Source: Mytilus trossulus
Taxonomy: Eukaryota > Mollusca > Bivalvia > Mytilida > Mytilidae
NCBI RefSeq assembly: GCF_036588685.1
Contig: NC_086381.1
Location: 63,867,436-63,931,435, forward strand
DNA: 64,000 nt
Direction of reading: 5' to 3'
Position numbers and translations under genes: made by a program. Shown in pieces: positions 1 to 10,600 of the stretch; position 1 is the first letter of the stretch; each line of letters begins with the position of its first letter. Below the pieces are notes generated by a model that saw nothing but the letters and a program-made list of their open reading frames with translations, searched no databases and was not told the origin of the DNA.

Positions 1-101
1 AATCGTAGCATAAAGAATGACAATAAGACAATTATCAAAAGATAAGTCTGGGTTGTTTGAGAAAAAAAAACCAATTGTACCGTTCTCAGTGACTGAATTA
101 C

Positions 102-2523
102 ATGTCGTTTTTATCTACGAATGTTTCAAGACTTAAACTATGTATTTTTAAATTAAACATATCTTCTGCTAATATGATTTCATTTTACATACTTTTATTA
201 TGTTTGTTGCTAATATGTGATGATATCGAACCGAACGCGGGTCCTGAGCGCGCGCGCACCAAACATTTCTGAGAAAACATTGTCAATTTTCCATGGAAAT
301 AGAAGAAACCTTAGAAATAAACTGAATTATATTGTCGATATAATGGAAGCTTACGATGTCGTATTTTACAGATTTTTACAGATCCTGATTTATATATATC
401 TGGTGTTGAAATATTAGTTCGAAAATATAGGAATTCTCCTGGGGTGGCTTTATTATGTATTATAAAAGGTATGTTGGAATAACTCGTCGACATGATTTGG
501 AGAATTATCAACTTGAGAGTATGTGGTTTGAGTTAAAATCTAAATTGCGATCAATATCGATAAGCATCAACTATAGGTCCGAACGGCAATCTTCGGTGTA
601 TTTCGGGCAGCATTTTGATCAAATGTTGAAAAATGCCCTGTGTTAAATAATTGCATAATTTGCTTAGGTGACCTGAATAAAAACTTTGTCAGATCTACCG
701 TCAAATATGAGAGAATTTTTTTCATCAATAGCCTTGTTAACATAATTTACAAAGCTACTCATTTTTACACATGAACAGGTAGCACTTGTTTACTTGATCC
801 TATTTTAGTCACTGATTCGATACCGGTTTTAGATAAAGACACAATACCTTTTAATAGAGGTATTGGTAATCATGATGGAACATACGTCACTATCGATTGT
901 GGTTGTAGTAAAAAAGGAACTTATCATAGATTAGTGTGGGATTATGAAAAAGGTGATTATGACCTTATGAAACAAAAAGTAGTTGAAACAAATAAGAATA
1001 TATAATTTCAGATCCAAGTGACGTTAATGTTGCTGCGACTAATTTCACAGACTCATTTCTTAATATAGCTTCCGAGTGTACACCTACATGGGAAGGGTTA
1101 CTATAAGGTGTGACGATAAAGTTTCGAATTTTCGGCGTGAAACGAGAAAACACAACAGGATTCGTAATAGATTTATTCGCTCAAAAAGTACAGCCACAGA
1201 AACGAAATTTAAACAACAAAGGAACAAAGTAAATAACCTGACCGACGTCTTGAGTTTATTTCACAAATTGGAGGTAGTAAACAAGATGTACTTGATAATC
1301 ATTCGACGCTCAATGTTAATAAAGCTGTTGGGCCAGATATCGTTAGCAATAGAATGATACTTGCTGTTAGAATTAACATTCCAAAACCATTATGTGTACT
1401 TTTTAACAAATCTTTAAATTATAAAATATTTCCAGACCAATGGAAGATTGCACATGTTATTCCCTTATTCAAAAGTGATGACAATTACCGTCTATTTACA
1501 GGCTAGTCTCCTTATGGTCATGTGTGAGTAAAATTTTTGAAAAGATTGGTTTAAAAATATTCTTAACCATTTAAATGAAAATAAACATTATACAAGTATA
1601 AATCCAGATTTATTCCACGATACTCAACTTCGCATCAGTTGATAGAATTGTATAACAAAATTTTGAGTTTTAACAAGCATTACATTTGCTGATATAAGCA
1701 AAGCATTTGATACTGTTTGGATTAAGGCTTTTTTACATAAACTTAAAACATATGGTATAAAAGGAGACTTGCTATGTTGGTTGAAAAGTTGCTTGTCTAG
1801 ACGATCTCATAAGAGTTGTCATAAAAGATTCATTATCAAACATTCGAAAATTCAACTCTGGTGTGCTTCATGGATCGGTATAAGAACCCTTTTTGTTTTT
1901 AATATACATAAATGATATAGCTGATGGGATGTCTGGATTCGGAAGGCTTTTTTGCAGATGATACTTCAATAGGTCATACTGTACCTGATGAATCCACTTT
2001 TAAAAATTCAATCAGTAGAGATCTTAATTATTGAAGTAAGTGGTCAGACAAATGGCTAGCGAAGTTTAATCCTAATAAAACTGATATTATGATATTCAGT
2101 TTGAAAAAATATATAGAGCGCTATTCGTTTTGATTTTGGTGGTGCTACAATGAAACCAGTAACCGAGCACAAACATCTAGGTGTCATATTAAGTAATGAT
2201 TGTAAATGGAATAAGCATATTGTTAAACTGATTGAGAAAACAACGAAGCAGCTAAATGTTTTTACGCAAACTAAAATATCGATTAAAAAGGGAATATTTG
2301 GTAAAAAGAAATATATGATGTTTATTCGTCTAATACTTGAGTATTAATCAGAAGTTTGTGATAATTGTGGGAACATAAATTCTGATCCGATAGAAAATAT
2401 TCAAATCGAGGCTGTTCGCATAGTTACTGGATTACTAAGTTATGCTAGCGGAAACGCTATTTACAGGGAGACTGGATGGGAAAAATTAAGCGTTAGGCGG
2501 GAGGTAAAAATATTGGCAATTAG
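102..2523 (+). mobile_element. Degenerate LINE, 5' part (2A-like leader, endonuclease, reverse transcriptase)
   Basis: This is the 5' two thirds of an APE-type non-LTR retrotransposon, broken by many frameshifts and stops. From the ATG at 102 a short frame ends at the 2A-like motif DIEPNAGP (about 222-245). In another frame follows the endonuclease start (LSIFHGNRRNLRNKL, from about 280), then GDLN (about 667) and NHDGTYVTI (about 870). Reverse transcriptase motif A reads ADISKAFDTVW (1688-1720) and the catalytic motif FADD lies at 1951-1962. HLGVILSNDCKW (about 2170) and a WEKLSVRREVK stretch (about 2478) are typical post-RT sequence. A 2A-like leader plus APE endonuclease fits the CR1/L2-like clades; the exact clade is inferred. 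It is not functional. The 3' end continues at 7049 after an insertion. Confidence 0.85.
192..245 (+). other. 2A-like translational-recoding peptide, degenerate
   Basis: The leader frame encodes a leucine-rich stretch followed by C-D-D-I-E-P-N-A-G-P. The canonical 2A consensus is D-(V/I)-E-x-N-P-G-P, where the ribosome fails to form the Gly-Pro bond. Here the first proline of NPGP has become alanine, which should impair the reaction. 2A-like leaders are known at the start of the ORF of several animal APE-type LINEs. The frame stops at 272, a few codons further on. Confidence 0.75.
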
Positions 2524-2528
2524 GAGAT

Positions 2529-2683
2529 AACTGTATTGTATTTTAAGCTCCGACGGCATCAATTGGGGATTTGATGGTCGCAAATTAAGTTTACTGGCGA
2601 CGCGTTAGCGGAGACAGTAAACGGGTATTTGCGACCGTCAAATCCCCAATTGATGCCGTCGGAGCTTAAAATACAATACTGTT
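2529..2683. repeat. Palindromic hairpin H1 at the left end of the Crypton-like element
   Basis: Arms 2529-2585 and 2627-2683 are reverse complements over 57 bases with two mismatches, around a 41-base loop. The arm core is AAGCTCCGACGGCATC followed by AATTGGGGATTTGATGG. Four relatives lie within the next 3.1 kb and I saw none elsewhere in the window. H1 is in the opposite orientation to the others, judged by its loop sequence. Confidence 0.85.
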
Positions 2684-3019
2684 ATTTCCATTCTAAAGAA
2701 GTTCATTTTCTCCTAACACTTATTGTGTGCCTAATAGTACACACTTGTCAGTACACATCGATTACCTGAGGGCCAATAACAGCTTTCATACGCAAGAAAT
2801 AGTTCGAACTTGTGTCTACCTCATTTTAATAAATTTGGCTTTACAAATATAAGAATAATGAAAGATGATTGTTTAAAGTTCTTTTTAAAAAGTTTTTTTT
2901 TTAAAAACAACAGTTGCAGTTCTAGAATTATTATTTTTTTCAAAGTTCAATCAACTGCATCCTGGGAAAGATGGCGCCGAAAATTGTGGAAAGAAGATGT
3001 CATCACAAAGTTGTCAAAA

Positions 3020-6000
3020 TTACTGGTTTCCTGAATGATTCATGTGGTAATTGTAGACATGTACAGTGGAATTATTCACCTCAAACTGTTTTTGATACAT
3101 TGGAGCTCGTGGTAAGTTATTAATCTGTTGCATTACATTATGACTCGTATTGTTTATCTGTGTCAAAGGCATTCTCGTGTCGTTAGCAATGCCAATGGCG
3201 AAATTTTGCTGTAGGCTAGAAATAGAACCCGATGATACGACTGGGACAATAGCGTTTGGGGTTTCACCAGTGTTGGATTCTCCCTGGAGTATGGCAGAGT
3301 AATCCCTTTTTTGCTTATCACTGGAATCTGAATGATAAGAGTTTAAGCTTCTTTCACATTTGTGGCCAGTTATCTTCATAATTTCCCTGTCAGAGACACC
3401 TGAGTGTGCCAAAACGTTGATTGTTGTAGCTCTGATACAGTGGTTGGTGTATACTTTGGTTAAACCAGCATCTTTTGAGATGGCCTTCATCATTTCATTC
3501 AACATCCTTTCTCCATAGGGCCTACTGGTGTACCATGTTGTGTCGGAAGCTAAAAACTTGATTCTCGGAAGCTGAAAGAAGCATTCAGACTTAGGGTTAC
3601 GTTTGTCCATATACAATTCAAAAGATTCCACTGGACAGCCTTCCTTATATGTTGCGTAAATTCTTGGTGACTTCTCAAAATTATCATCCCCAAGTCCCCC
3701 TCTGTGATTTTTTGTTGTTTCACTTACAACCATTTCAATATACTTGAAACCTCTGTCATCTTGGTTAATAGCAAACGTTTTGTCAGTAAAAGTTCTTTGG
3801 TTCTCACGACCGCGTCTTCCAAAACCAAGTAAAATGTCGAACCAAACCTTACGTAGTAGTGCTTTAGGATTTTTGGTGGAGAGAACACCTGACAACCTTA
3901 GCTTTTCAAGGTCTCCATCTGAGATTGACAAGTGATGCTTTGTGACATCAAGGCCTTCCCTTTGCAATTTTTTTATCATAGCTGTAAACATTTGGTTAGA
4001 TTTGTGAAAATCCTGTTTATCTTCAAGTAGAGAGAATGATTTGTTGTGTGGTGGTGCTCGTAAATATCTATTTATAGACGCTCTTATGCTTACAAAAGTG
4101 CTCTTTGCATATAGTTGACCATCTGTTTTTCGAACCTCTGCATAAAAATTTCTAAGAATATGATCAAGCTGTTCTGTTGAAAATTGCTCAAAGTTTGAGT
4201 CTTGTTTTGTTTCAGTCAACCATTCTGTAAGAAGAAAAAAAAAGAATTTTAATGATAAATATATCATTCTATTTTTAATTTAATAGTTATTTACATGTAT
4301 ACTAGTGCAACATTGTCGTTTGTTAATTCCATTTTAATTATAATGCAACAACATTTGTAAAATTCATTTTGATTGGATAACAACACTTATTTACACAATT
4401 GATGCTATGGAACGGAAACACAGACAGCATATGACAAGTTGTAAATACATGTTTTAACATTGTTTTTGTCAGTTTTAGAGTGGAGATGACAATATAAGCT
4501 TCGACGGCATCAATTGGGGATTTGATGGTCGCAAATATCTGCTAACTCTCTGATAATGCATCGCTAGTTAACTTAATTTGCGACCATCAAATCCCCAATT
4601 GATGCTGTGGGAGCTTAAAATACAATACAGTTATCTCCTAATTGATGCCATCAAAATTTGTGATGTTATCCAATGAAAATGATCTTTTTATTTCAAGCTG
4701 CGATGGCATCAATTTGTGATTTGATGGTCCCAAATACCGGTTAACTGTCTCTGTCAAGGCATCGCCAGTACACCTAATTTGCGACCATCAAATTACCAAT
4801 CAATGCCGTCAGAGCTTGATATTTAGAACAGTATTTTAAAATTTTAAGTGCTTGATTTGACTTTGTTTTCTGTCTGCAAGTTTTATTAGAATAAACATAA
4901 CAATTTTTTTTAGAAAATCTGACAGCATGAATTGTGTGATTAAAATACAGTTTCACAAATGATATCAGATATGTTCCTTAGGTCGTAACTACAATTCCCT
5001 TCCCTTTCATGAATATGACCTACCGAGTAAGACTATTTATCAGATTTGATATCACACAGGCATCACAACGGGTGCCACGTATGGAGCAGTTCTGCTTACC
5101 CTTATTGAGCACCTGAGATTACCCCTAGCCTTTGGTGGGGTTCGTGTTTATTCTTTGTTTTTCTATGTTATGCCATGTGTACTATTGTTTGTCTTTTTAA
5201 TTTTTAACCATGGCGTTGTCAGTTTGTTTTAGATTCATGAGTTTGACTGTCCCTTTGATATCTTTCGTCCCTCTTTTTTATCTCCTAAGCACTGTTTATA
5301 TAATATCTGTGTCTAGTTTTTTACAATGTATTTTTGCAAATTGATGGCCACTTTTAATATAAAAATAAGAAGACGAGTATGATTGTTAATGATTATGAGA
5401 CAATTATCAACCGATAATTAATTAATTGTATTTTAAGCTCAGGCGTCATCAATTGGGGATTTGATGGTCGCAAATACCCGTTTACTGTCTCTGCTTACGC
5501 GTCGCCTGTAAACTTAATTTGCAACCATCAAATCCCCAATGGATGCCATCAGAGCTTAAAATACAATACAGTTATCTCCTAAATTTAAAGCTCCGACGGC
5601 ATGAATTTGGTATTTGGTGGTCGCAAATACCTGTTTACTGTCTGCGCTAACGCTTCGCTAGTAAAATAATTTGCGACCATCAATTCCCCAATTGATGCCT
5701 TCAGATCTTGAAAATACAATGCAGTTGTCTTCTAAATTTAGGACTGTGTAAGTGGCAATTGAACAGCAGTAATTTTCAAACTACAATCCTGTTATTTCTT
5801 ATAACTCTAAGGCAATATTGGAATAAAGTAAATTCAGAAATTATTGCGTTTATTTAAAATTGCGATTTTATCATTTAAGACTAAAATGCATTTCTTATTT
5901 TTGCGATATTGAAAAAAAACCTGTTGAGATCATATAAAGAATTTCAAAATCCAATTTTAAATTATTATGATTATAACCCTGTCGCACTTGTCGCAATAAT

Positions 6001-6853
6001 TTCTGAATTTACAGTATTGTAAAGAACTGATTTTATGTTCCTTGAAGACTGAAAGATATAAAAGATATGCAGAAAAAAGGTTGTGTACCGGGGTTCGATT
6101 CCCCGCCTAAGCGTTATATTGTATGGTTTTGCTGGTGCAAAATGGGCAGATTGCTTAGTGGCCCTGCACAACCATTTTTCTGTCGAGATTTGGATATACA
6201 TAAAATTTTTGTTTTAATTTGTGAATTTTTGCATGTAAAAACTTTCCTTCTTGATACAAAAATCTATTGAAGGTACATGTACTAGTACTTAGAACTCAAG
6301 ATGTGTATTTATGTCAGTCTTTAAAAAAAATATATTCAGAAACTGCTCTGTCCAACAAAATTATTATTCTTTATTTGCCTTGTTATGAAATAAATGTTTT
6401 AGGTTTGTATATTTATATGTGTGTTATTTTGGAGAGACTGAAAAGAAAGGTGTTTACTATATAAAAAGAAAAAGATATAGGATATGGAATTTGGGATAAA
6501 GCTGTGCAGATCATACACTGTACGATTCTGCTTTTTTAGAATTGACACCTACGCTTGAATATTTTGACGCCATATTTTGTCTCTCTTTTTGTTGAAGTAC
6601 TCTCTGTTTCACAAATGATTTTTTCCAACGCATCATCGTCAAGTTTTGCGAATCTGCTTGTTACTTCTTGTTGTATTTCCATGGCTGGTACAGATACATG
6701 TACGTCGTCTGCTGACAGTGCTGTTGTTTCGGGAGATTCATGACTTTCGGTCTCCTCAATGGCATGAATTGCCTCGGCGAGTTCCTCATCGCTTTGGGAT
6801 GCTTCAATTTCCATTTCTTCCAACACATCTGACTTCAACTCAAAGTCTGGCAT
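3020..6853 (-). CDS. Tyrosine recombinase (Crypton / DUF3504-like), two exons
   Basis: Exon 1 codes from ATG 6853 to 6553 and ends at the donor C|GTAGGT. Exon 2 runs 4224-3020 after a pyrimidine tract and CTTACAG. Phases match (1 nt + 2 nt make a Gln codon) and the join restores the family pattern TKYGVKIFKQWLTETKQ. The spliced protein is 501 residues: acidic N-terminus, an N-terminal arm with FYAEVRKTDGQLY (about 127-139), then the catalytic domain. Candidate active-site residues are Arg in GRRGREN (237-240), Lys 272 in ETTKNHRG, the H362-x2-R365 box (HCIR), His 388 in GHK and Tyr 397 in LNSYH. The fold cuts and rejoins DNA through a 3'-phosphotyrosine. An upstream in-frame ATG at 6916 is separated by a TAA at 6866-6868, so 6853 is the usable start, or the N-terminus carries a nonsense mutation. 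The catalytic set looks intact. Confidence 0.8.
4496..4640. repeat. Palindromic hairpin H2 (recombinase intron)
   Basis: Arms 4496-4536 and 4576-4616 share the AAGCT...GGCATCAATTGGGG core. The right arm continues into AAAATACAATACAGTTATCTCCTAAT; read on the minus strand this gives ATTAGGAGATAACTG, the same sequence as the left element junction at 2519-2533. Confidence 0.8.
4695..4817. repeat. Palindromic hairpin H3 (recombinase intron)
   Basis: Arms 4695-4735 and 4777-4817 are a more diverged copy of the same palindrome, with a loop that matches the other copies (GTTAACTGTCTCTG type). Confidence 0.7.
4951..5281 (+). repeat. 5'-truncated retroelement tail (repeat A), copy in recombinase intron
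   Basis: From TTTCACAAATGATATCAG to the CCCTCTTTT end it matches 54360-54706 closely. The longer copy at 54 kb shows this sequence is the 3' end of a reverse-transcriptase element, so this is a truncated insertion on the + strand, inside the intron of the minus-strand recombinase gene. Confidence 0.75.
5424..5580. repeat. Palindromic hairpin H4 (recombinase intron)
   Basis: The left arm starts at 5424 (AATTGTATTTTAAGCTC) and the right arm ends with CAGTTATCTCCT at 5580. The loop reads TACCCGTTTACTGTCTCTGC, as in the other copies. Confidence 0.8.
5588..5733. repeat. Palindromic hairpin H5 (recombinase intron)
   Basis: This copy begins eight bases after H4. The arms start AAGCTCCGACGGCAT and end ATGCCTTCAGATCTT, followed by a decayed GCAGTTGTCTTCT tail. 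H4 and H5 form a head-to-tail pair. Confidence 0.75.
6079..6173 (+). repeat. tRNA-like T-arm inside a larger imperfect hairpin
   Basis: CGGGG-TTCGATT-CCCCG (6089-6105) is a perfect T-arm with a seven-base loop and a pol III B box (GGTTCGATTCC). The following CTAAGC (6107-6112) has no partner upstream, where a tRNA's 5' acceptor strand should lie, but pairs with GCTTAG (6153-6158) downstream. GGTTGTG (6079-6085) pairs with CACAACC (6167-6173). No D-arm or anticodon arm can be recognised. It is most likely a decayed tRNA-derived SINE piece. Confidence 0.45.
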
Positions 6854-7048
6854 AATCAACTGCCCTTAAAGTTCAATTTCCTCGCTATCGTACAAATACT
6901 CAGATTGGTCTTCCATTTTGTTTGTAAATAAACGCGTAGGAATATATGTGATACGGCTTCAAATACCCGATGACATTTCAACCGTGGAATTGATGCTATG
7001 CAAATTATGGGATTAACCAATGAGAATTAAGAAAAACGTTAAGACTGC

Positions 7049-7660
7049 ATTAGAATGTTTTATAAAATTATTAACAATCAGGCTCCAGATTTTCTATATG
7101 ACTTGGTTTCAAAATTTGTATCTGATATAAGTTATTACAATTTACAAAAGAGACACAATATAACAATTCTAGTGATTCTTTTATTGGTTTATCAACATTC
7201 TTATTTCCCAGCATCCATAACATTGTGGAACACTTTAGATATTAATATTAGACAGAGCCCTACATTTTCATTTTTGAAAAGCAAATTGCGTATGCTATAA
7301 TATAAGAATCAAAACCCCTACGAGACTTTTTTTACTCTGAAGACCGTTTAATATCTTTGCTACATGCAAGGTTGCGAAACCATTGTAGCACTCTTCAATC
7401 TGATTCGTTTAATGCAAACTTAGTAGAAAATGTCAATTGTTTATGTGGCTTCATCAATGAAGATGCTAAATAATATTTATTATATTGTTACAATTTTTCA
7501 TCACAAAGGCTTTTAATGATCAATGAAATCAATGTTTTTGCTGTGAATATTACAATTGAGTTATTGTCCTCTGGTGATGAGTCATTGAGTTCTGTAGAAA
7601 ATTATAGTGTTTTTCTATTTGTACAAAAGTATATAAAAAGTACCAAGCGTTTTTCTCAAC
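7049..7660 (+). mobile_element. Degenerate LINE, 3' part
   Basis: This continues the LINE that stops at 2523. The frame from 7055 reads MFYKIINNQAPDFLYDLV, then (about 7203) SYFPASITLWNTLD, the usual post-RT sequence. After a frameshift, LHARLRNHC, CLCGFINEDAKHYLLYC and SLSSVENYSVFLFVQKYI follow. These match the typical C-terminus of CR1/L2-like elements (a Cys motif followed by EDAxHxLxxC). The exact 3' end is not visible. Confidence 0.8.
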
Positions 7661-8690
7661 GTAGACAACCTTATTCGGTAATTCTGTAATAGATCTTACT
7701 AGGATATGAACAATGTATGCTCTTAGGGGTATGATAATCAAATGATCTTTATCATTGACTTTTGTATTTCAATGGATTTAGGTAAAAAACAAATTGATAC
7801 TTACAATTACGTGTAGATTTATTCCGTTTTACTGTTAACCCGTAACTATTAACTACGAGTGTGTATTTAACATTTTAACAAATTCACACGCATGACTTGT
7901 CATGTACACTAACATTTTTTTATCTTACACTGTTTGGTGGGTTTTCTTTTAGTTCTTTTGAATTAGGCGCATTCGATTTGTTATACTAAGTGGTAAATAT
8001 CAATTAAATCGATTCTTAAAATTTATATGTAATTTATTTTTTATATTTTCATGCTAAATAGTAATTGATTTAATTCATGTTTATGTACATTGTAATGCTC
8101 ATTCATGCGTACATGTATGTATTTATTGGAGAAGACGTTACTAACTAAGTTGAAAAACTTGTGTCTGATTCATTTGTCATTTTTGAACAATAAAATATGT
8201 TTAAACTAACTGACGTTTGAACCCCTCAATATAAAATCAAGATAAATTATGTAACACGTCAAATGACTACTTAAATCGGGAAATAAAAGTTAAATTAAAC
8301 TAAAGTGAACTTTACCCTATGGATCTGGCACTTTTTAAAAAATTATTCTTCTATCAATGGAGACCCTAGATATGTTTAATTTGTGAATCACTTCAATCTG
8401 GCTAAAACAACTTTAAAAAAAACAATTGTTATTATTCTTTTATTTATTTTACTTCTTCCTTTGTAGCATTTTCACAATTAGCAAGCAATGTGAATAGGTT
8501 TCAATCTTAATTGACAAACAAAACATATAATTTTAATTTAAGCAAAAGCACTAACGTTATATGTGTTAGTAATCCATGCATCATGCTTATCAATGTAACC
8601 ACATGTCGGTACAATCTTCATTCAACAAGCTAATGGGTCAAATACATAATGATAATATCGATTTGATATAAAGCATCATGAAATGCCAAG
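7661..8690. other. No gene seen
   Basis: AT-rich sequence. The beginning may still be LINE 3' UTR. No exon, RNA gene or clear repeat is recognised. Confidence 0.6.
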
Positions 8691-8790
8691 TATGGGCCTT
8701 TGTAGCTTGATGTTTTGGTGTGAGCCAAGTCTCAGTGTTGGAAATTGTACTTTTACATTTTTGTACCTATAAAGTTGTTTTTTTTACAAA
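8691..8790 (-). repeat. Fragment of dispersed repeat B
   Basis: The stretch CTTTGTAGCTTGATG followed by GGTGTGAGCCAAG and CAGTGTTG matches the end-of-window copy around 63831-63880. Only about 100 bases are preserved. Strand follows the orientation defined for the 13.6-kb copy. Confidence 0.5.
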
Positions 8791-8929
8791 TTGTGACTTT
8801 GAGAATTGTTTCATTGTAACTTATATGACATGTACATCTTCTAAAATATATTTACTCTTTGGGCAGGCATTTTACAGTTTGGCCATTGACAAACAAAAAC
8901 GACTGACGCAAACAGTAGAATAATTGTTA

Positions 8930-9460
8930 AATAAGTTTCCCATCAATATAGACTGATAGAAAAGTTAATTGATCATTTGTTGGTTGCGTATCGTCCAGTT
9001 GGAAATATTCCATGCACGTTCATGAAGATTGATGTAAAGAACAATTAGTTACAGAAATTCACACAATACATTTTTTTTATTCTATTTATCTTTCATAATA
9101 TTTCTTCATTCTTTTCGTAGTTTTGTCGAAGCACTCACGCAACTGCTTTTGATTTTTTTTCTTTTCAAAACAGTATAATTGAAATTAACTACCTTTTCGA
9201 TAATTGCATTAAAAGAAAATGTTATTCTTTTTAACCGACATAAACGAGAAAATGGAAAGCAGTCACACTACAAACCCTAAACCAAACATATTCTATAAGA
9301 AATAAAACAGTCAAAGATATGTGCTTAACAATACTATGTCAAATATCAAGTTGCATTGCAATCATTTAAACAGTCAATTCCCAAATTAATATCCATATGT
9401 TGTACGAAATCTTATTATCCATTTGAAATAATTTCCTCGGTAATAATGTCGTCTTTTGTA
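8930..9460. other. No gene seen
   Basis: AT-rich sequence with poly-T runs. No supported exon or repeat. Confidence 0.55.
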
Positions 9461-9469
9461 AAAACAAAT

Positions 9470-10600
9470 TAACAGCAGTGATATATACACACTATAGATA
9501 TATCACAAATTGATAATGCATATATGAATAATTATTGCTGTTTACATTGTTTCGACACAAATAACAAAAAAAGAAGTTATGATATTTGAATGACTCATCC
9601 CATTTTTAAGTTTGTTTGAAGCATGAAATTTCAAAGAAATTTTCAAAAAGATAAAAAAACAACACAAACCTTATATTGTATAAAGAGGGTATCTATGATG
9701 AACAAACAATGGCAGGTCCGAACGTTTTTGATGCATATATACTAAATAGCTCAAAACGCATCTGGAATTTTTCTATCCTTGGAGTAAAAAAAAGTTTATC
9801 AATATGAATAAATAAAGGTTTGTTTATAAATCACGAGACCAATGTAAAGCTGAGGAATTCCTAGAAAATAATGTTTTAACTTTTTAACTTGTTCGTTTAC
9901 CTTAAACACAAAATAAAATAAAACATGTGTAAACTTGAACAGGCTGTGAAAAGTCAAACAAGAAATTTTCTTGACTTTCCGTTATTTATATGCACTGTAC
10001 AAATGTTATACAGGTCTAATTCTTTCATTGTGTTTTTCTGATTACAGAGTGATTTCAAAAACAAAATCAACAAAATAGTTAATTGTTTTATAATGTATAT
10101 TTTATAGTAGTGTACATAGAAGCTTTTATCAAGATATACTTCGTCACGGTGCATTCTTTTCAAAAGAAATCAATTGAAAATATTTAGTACACAATTATAA
10201 ATGCTTAAAATCGACTATAACTTATTTGTATGATGAGATAAGGACTCTTAAATACAAAACCAGGATTTGACTTTAATATCTACGTTTGTAAACAACTTTT
10301 TTAAATACTAAACATTACTGGTGTAGTTTTTTTTTTACTAGTTGGTTTTTAAAATAAATTACGTATGCACAGAATGGTTACCGAGAGGAAGACATCATAG
10401 AGATATAGGTCGGAACAGAAGATGAATGACCGTCATGAATTGAATGAATCTTTTCCGTTCCATTTTCCTTTATGTCTATAGTTTTTGATACTCCATTTGA
10501 AAATCAAAACCAAATCCAAAATAGCGCACTGTACCTAAATGTTGAATGCAAACACAAAATCAAGCCCTTCAACTAGTATAGTATATGCAAATACACAGAA
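9470..10600. repeat. Paralogous duplication, copy A (carries the empty site)
   Basis: Diverged but collinear with 18050-18636 joined to 22006-22460. Matching landmarks are ACAAACCTTATATTGTA (about 9665 and 18213), GATATCTATGAT-type context, the ATACTTCGTCACGG / AGACTTCGTCCCGG pair (10134 and 22027) and the GGTCGGAACAGAAG / AGACGGAGCAGAGG pair (10409 and 22313). Copy A lacks the 3.4-kb element found in copy B. It shows no convincing coding exon. Confidence 0.7.

Larger units (their letters stand above)
2524..7048 (-). mobile_element. Crypton-like tyrosine-recombinase element inserted in the LINE
   Basis: A 4,525-bp insert is flanked by ATTAG at 2519-2523 and 7049-7053. Joining the flanks across one ATTAG gives an uninterrupted LINE frame (VKILAI-R-MFYKIINNQAPDF), so both boundaries are fixed to the base. 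The ends share no terminal inverted repeat. The left end begins GAGATAACTGTATTG and runs straight into a 57-bp-armed palindrome; the right end is AAGACTGC. Short direct flanks, no TIRs and a tyrosine-recombinase gene filling most of the insert are the marks of Cryptons. The class is an inference from these marks. The insert also carries a degraded tRNA-like piece and a retroelement-tail repeat inside the gene's intron. Confidence 0.75.

Noticed and set aside
6079-6173. A functional tRNA gene
   Set aside because: Only the T-arm is present; acceptor partner in the wrong order and no anticodon arm.
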